This document shows, piece by piece, positions 60,560 to 64,000 of a DNA stretch of 64,000 bases. The stretch lies in contig NW_022145611.1 of assembly GCF_000002235.5 (NCBI RefSeq), forward strand, positions 20,706,114-20,770,113, written 5' to 3'. The notes beneath the pieces are model-generated. The model did not search any database. It was not told the origin of the DNA and was given only the letters and a program-made list of their open reading frames with translations. This DNA comes from Strongylocentrotus purpuratus (Eukaryota > Echinodermata > Echinoidea > Camarodonta > Strongylocentrotidae). The position numbers were made by a program, and so were the translations under genes. Every line of letters begins with the position of its first letter. Position 1 is the stretch's first letter.

Positions 60560-60860
60560 CTATTATTCTTGCTCTATGATCCATCAAATTACACAGGCCC
60601 TCCAAGTGAATTAGTCCGACCAATTTCCTCAAATTAGTGTAGGAGCACGCTACAGTGCGTCCACTGCCTGAACATGGCCGTACAATCGGCTCAAGATCCT
60701 AATTAGTTTAGACGGTGGGATTGATTACCCTGAGAATCGACCATGGTCATTAGATCTAGTTTGACAGAGACCTTTCTGCGCTAATTGACATCAATTGTTT
60801 CACCGCAATCAGAAGGATAAGGATTCCATCCAGATCTGTTGGCAAATCTTGAGTATTCGT
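60560..60860. promoter_or_regulatory. Candidate cis-regulatory stretch in PACS intron 5
   Basis: Dense non-repetitive sequence rich in TAAT-core sites (TAATTAG, AATTAGT twice, GGATTGATTA), as expected for homeodomain targets, plus the 17-mer shared with 51790. No coding potential seen. Function inferred only from composition. Confidence 0.25.
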
Positions 60861-61116
60861 TTCTGGGTGTAGTTAAGAATGAATGTCTAGCATGCAAATG
60901 CCTGTGTAAGTTCTTGTACAGATCCCCTTGCAAATTGCACCCCTTAATTCTCCTCGACGAATATCTATGGAAATCTACCCTGCTTTCAGACTATCAGAAT
61001 TCACGTTATACATGAGCATGTAGCTGTACAATAAGGCATTGCCTTTTTTGTAGTCTGAACATTGTATGAAAAAAAGTATAACAATTAAGTGACATGCATG
61101 TTTGAGCATCATCTCT

Positions 61117-61563
61117 AATGCTAAGTTCACACCGACGCCGAATTGATGGCGAATTAAATCGGCGAGCAAAGCGGCGGCAAAGCGTAACAAAGCTTAATTA
61201 AAGCGTAAAGACCGTAATAGAGCGTGAGAAAGCTTTGAGCAATTCGGGACATTCGGCAAGAGCGCCAACATTTTTTAAACTGTTTAAAAATTTGAGGCGA
61301 TCTGTCACGAATTGCGTAAAGCGGGGAGAGCGTATTAAAGCTTATCAAAGCATCACAAAGTTTATCAAAGTTTTGCTCAAAGCGTAGGAAAGCTTAACAG
61401 AGTTTAACAGAGCTTGGTTCAAAGCGGTGACCCCACTTTGTACGCTCTGTCACCAATTGACACGCTTTGTTAAGATGTCAGAGCATAACATATCTGAGGA
61501 GATGACGCAGAATTGATCGCCGATTTAAAGCGCGACATTCGGCGTCTGTGTGAACTGTGCATA
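61117..61563. mobile_element. Inverted-repeat element with 10-11-bp periodic interior
   Basis: The left terminus AGTTCACACCGACGCCGAAT is matched on the minus strand at the right end by AGTTCACACAGACGCCGAAT; outer bases TAATGC and TTATGC also agree. The interior is an array of degenerate AAAGCGTAAC or AAAGCTTATC units spaced about 10-11 bp. The units change strand near 61435 (ACGCTCTGTCACC, ACGCTTTGTTAAG). No ORF. Best read as a non-autonomous DNA transposon of unknown family. Confidence 0.75.
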
Positions 61564-63282
61564 ACGAAAAGTCGATAAAGAATCAGGGTCCAATTCAACT
61601 TCTAACCCTGAACGTCATATTGTACGAAAATCATATAACTACACTGTAGGCAGGCCTTATGATTTTACACATTACAGCTGTCATGTCCATTAAACCTCTT
61701 CAAAACGAGTAAGACGTTTCTTTATACGTTTCTTTTATCTAGTCTGTACTATGTATGCCCCCTTTACAATGATTTTCATACAGCGTTTTTTAAATGTGAG
61801 GTTTGTATAAATTTCTTATAGTCTGATCAGATATGTTTCACTGAATTCCTACAGGGCTTGTGATGGCCCGTTACGCAAATGTGTATGCACATCGTAAGAA
61901 AACCATCCAGCCCCTCTGAATTCCAAATTGTGTCCATGGGCGAAGCAGAAGTGGTAGTTGCGCATTCATGAATGCAGTATGGGGGCATATTAATTCAGGA
62001 GCAAGTATTCATGAGTCCAATTCCCTTGCATAATGTAATGAACATTCTACAACGTACTGTCGCAGTTGTAGTTTAAAACCCCTGCCAGATCACACCATTC
62101 CCTGTCATGAGAGCACGGTATTTGGGTTATTTGTTTATTTTTGGGGTCAAAAAGGTTCATTTGAACAATATGGATTTGATTTTTTCCTGGATAGTAGATA
62201 TCATAAAAGTTGTATATCATACAAAATTCATTAGTTACTCTTTTAAAACTACGCGGTATGTGATATGCCATATGAGAGGCCCCAAAATTGCAGACATTTT
62301 TTTTCCCCTTTGAAAACAACAGGGATTCTGTGATTATATAACATGGATTAGTCCATGTATGAAGTTCAAATTAATTACATCTTTTGAAGGTCTTGTTATC
62401 TCTTTTACTTGGAAGGCTTCAAGATTAAAATCTAGAATCTTGACAAATTTCAATAATTTGATAACAACTAATTATTTAGAGATGCTACTCAAGGAATGTT
62501 ATGCTTAAAAAAACAAAGAAATGGAGGAAAATAAATTTGGTCTCATTTGATTACTGGGAGATAGTAACATTTTAAGGGATCTTTAAGGGGCGGTGAAACA
62601 AGCTTTTTCTTTGATGCAAAGCGGGATGTTGTTCCATGATGTTTTATTTTGCCGCTGAAAATGTTTTTTCAGTTGACATGTGGATGCATGTCTGAGGCAG
62701 AGACTGTGAGAAAAAAAACAACCTGGAATGGAACTTCAAAGTTCTGTAATTATTCATAATGATGTGAATTAGTGAGTGGAAGTGACAATATTATTCTATT
62801 ACTGCCACCAAATTGGACCTAAAGAGGCTCCTGTTTACTCTGATGAAGAAGGGAATTTTCGGGGGGAAGGTTATGGTAATTAAGCCATTTTGAGAGAAGA
62901 GCGCATCATGTGATATCTCCTCATAGGGAACATCCTGGTTTGCCGCAACTGCAAAATAACAAGGACAAATTGCGAGGAATATTCTCCAGGCTATTTTTGT
63001 TTTTCACATATATTAACCCTTAAAGGTCCATGAGCATCAGTAGTGTTTGGGGCTTTTAGAAAGGAGAGGTTTAATTATGGTGCATGCAAAGAAAGGGTAG
63101 GAATTAAATTTGAATTGCTGCCATTAAATATGATCAGAGGGAACGCATTTATGAAGATGAAGTTCCCTAGGCAGATAATTAAGTGTTCAATATCAGTTTA
63201 AATGTGCAATCATCACCTGATCTTCAACAAATTATGAATATGTGACTTGTTTGATAGAAGGAAATCATCTGTTCATCGCCAG

Positions 63283-63400
63283 AAGGGTATTAACTCTGTG
63301 TTCAAGCATATGAGTTAAGCCATTGCCAACTGGAACCGGGTGGTTGCTGTATTAAGCCTATGGGAACTAGAGAATTCAGTAGTCAACGGGTTAAAATGCT
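63283..63400. repeat. Low-copy dispersed repeat fragment
   Basis: AAGGGTATTAACTCTGTGTT (63283-63302) recurs with one change at 57144-57163. The part at about 63350-63400 (TTAAGCCTATGGGAACTAGA) resembles about 54855-54905 (TTAAGTCTATGGAATGAGAG). Together these suggest pieces of one old repeat. Confidence 0.4.
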
Positions 63401-64000
63401 TTGGGCTCATAAAAAGAGTAAATGTCACACTTCAGAGTCTTAGAGCAATAAGCAATTAAGTAACATGCCCATTGTACATCGAATCAAGTTTTTGAAAGAT
63501 AATTCCATTACCACAGACCACCGGTTATAGTACTTCATTAGGCCCAAGGCATTTAATTTTGTCAACTGGAGATGCATTTTCAACAAACCCAGGAGTTTTG
63601 TGTACCTGAAAGTCATCTCCCTCTCTTTCTCTTTCTCTCTCTTGATCTCTCTCGATCTCTCAATCTCAATCTTTAGTAGATTGTTTTTAAGCAGAAATTT
63701 GATTGTACTCAAAATTCATACCAAAACTACAACTGTACAAGATGATCCTTATGCTACATTTATGTACATGTTTAAGCTATACTGTACTTCTAATTTTTTT
63801 CATTTTAAACAGTAATTTCTTATTCTACGGTCAAATAAAGAGGTTGGCATTAAAGATGACAAGTTGAAAAGACAAATTTTCAGCATTAGTAAGTTCATAT
63901 CTTCAGCTGATAAGATAAACATTTTATCCTTGTAATTATTTTATAGAATATTCTTCTTGAAAATTTTCCATTACCTGGTACCTTCATATACCTCCTTGAT

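Larger units (their letters stand above)
53289..64000 (+). other. PACS intron 5 and/or beyond (no exon recognised)
   Basis: At least 10.7 kb in which no PACS exon could be found in any frame. Contents: AT-rich sequence, TACATGTA palindromes, GA/CT microsatellites (58718-58745, 59462-59545, 63615-63665), an inverted-repeat element at 61117-61563, a low-copy repeat at 57144 and 63283, and several denser stretches (about 53940-54370, 57640-57790, 58330-58590, 59750-59990, 60560-60860) that may be conserved non-coding DNA. Confidence 0.55.

Overview
The window looks like a piece of an invertebrate deuterostome genome, most likely an echinoderm and possibly a sea urchin. The signs are compact conserved metazoan genes with many short phase-matched exons, AT-rich introns full of small non-autonomous transposons and tRNA-derived SINEs, a single-domain secreted family 1 glycosidase, and many short TACATGTA-type palindromes. 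The species is an inference from style; no marker in the window proves it.

Five protein-coding genes can be rebuilt exon by exon, with reading phase agreeing at every junction. (1) DHX57 (minus strand, 5' half only, 235-6045; the gene runs off the left edge): RGG box, UBA-like segment, RWD domain split by a CCCH zinc finger, then helicase motifs I and Ia. (2) A six-blade kelch-repeat protein (plus, 7724-15203, 12 exons, 627 aa) head-to-head with DHX57 across about 1.7 kb. (3) EXOSC5/RRP46, an RNA exosome ring subunit (plus, 18228-23823, 6 exons, 220 aa). (4) A secreted, probably GPI-anchored glycoside hydrolase family 1 beta-glucosidase (minus, 26643-33216, 5 exons, 535 aa) with both catalytic glutamates, tail-to-tail with EXOSC5. 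(5) The 5' end of a PACS1/2-type sorting adaptor (plus, from 38617; five exons to 53288, then at least 10.7 kb without a recognisable exon, so the gene continues past the right edge).

DHX57 and EXOSC5 both belong to RNA metabolism, but nothing else suggests a functional cluster; this is an ordinary eukaryotic neighbourhood. The unusual content is the repeat fraction. There is a 749-bp almost perfect palindrome in PACS intron 1 flanked by a 13-bp direct repeat. A 1017-bp foldback element with three arm copies and an exact 9-bp target duplication lies in EXOSC5 intron 1. An inverted-repeat element near 61.1-61.6 kb is filled with a motif repeated about every 10-11 bp. A hAT-like element carries a diverged minisatellite whose sibling array sits in the glycosidase gene. 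There are also many MITEs, SINEs and T(n)G(n) homopolymer junctions.

From 53.3 to 64 kb I see no exon. The sequence alternates AT-rich filler with denser stretches that look like candidate conserved non-coding regulatory DNA of the PACS locus. No CRISPR array, operon, rRNA gene or intact tRNA gene was found, and no convincing retroviral or virus-derived element.
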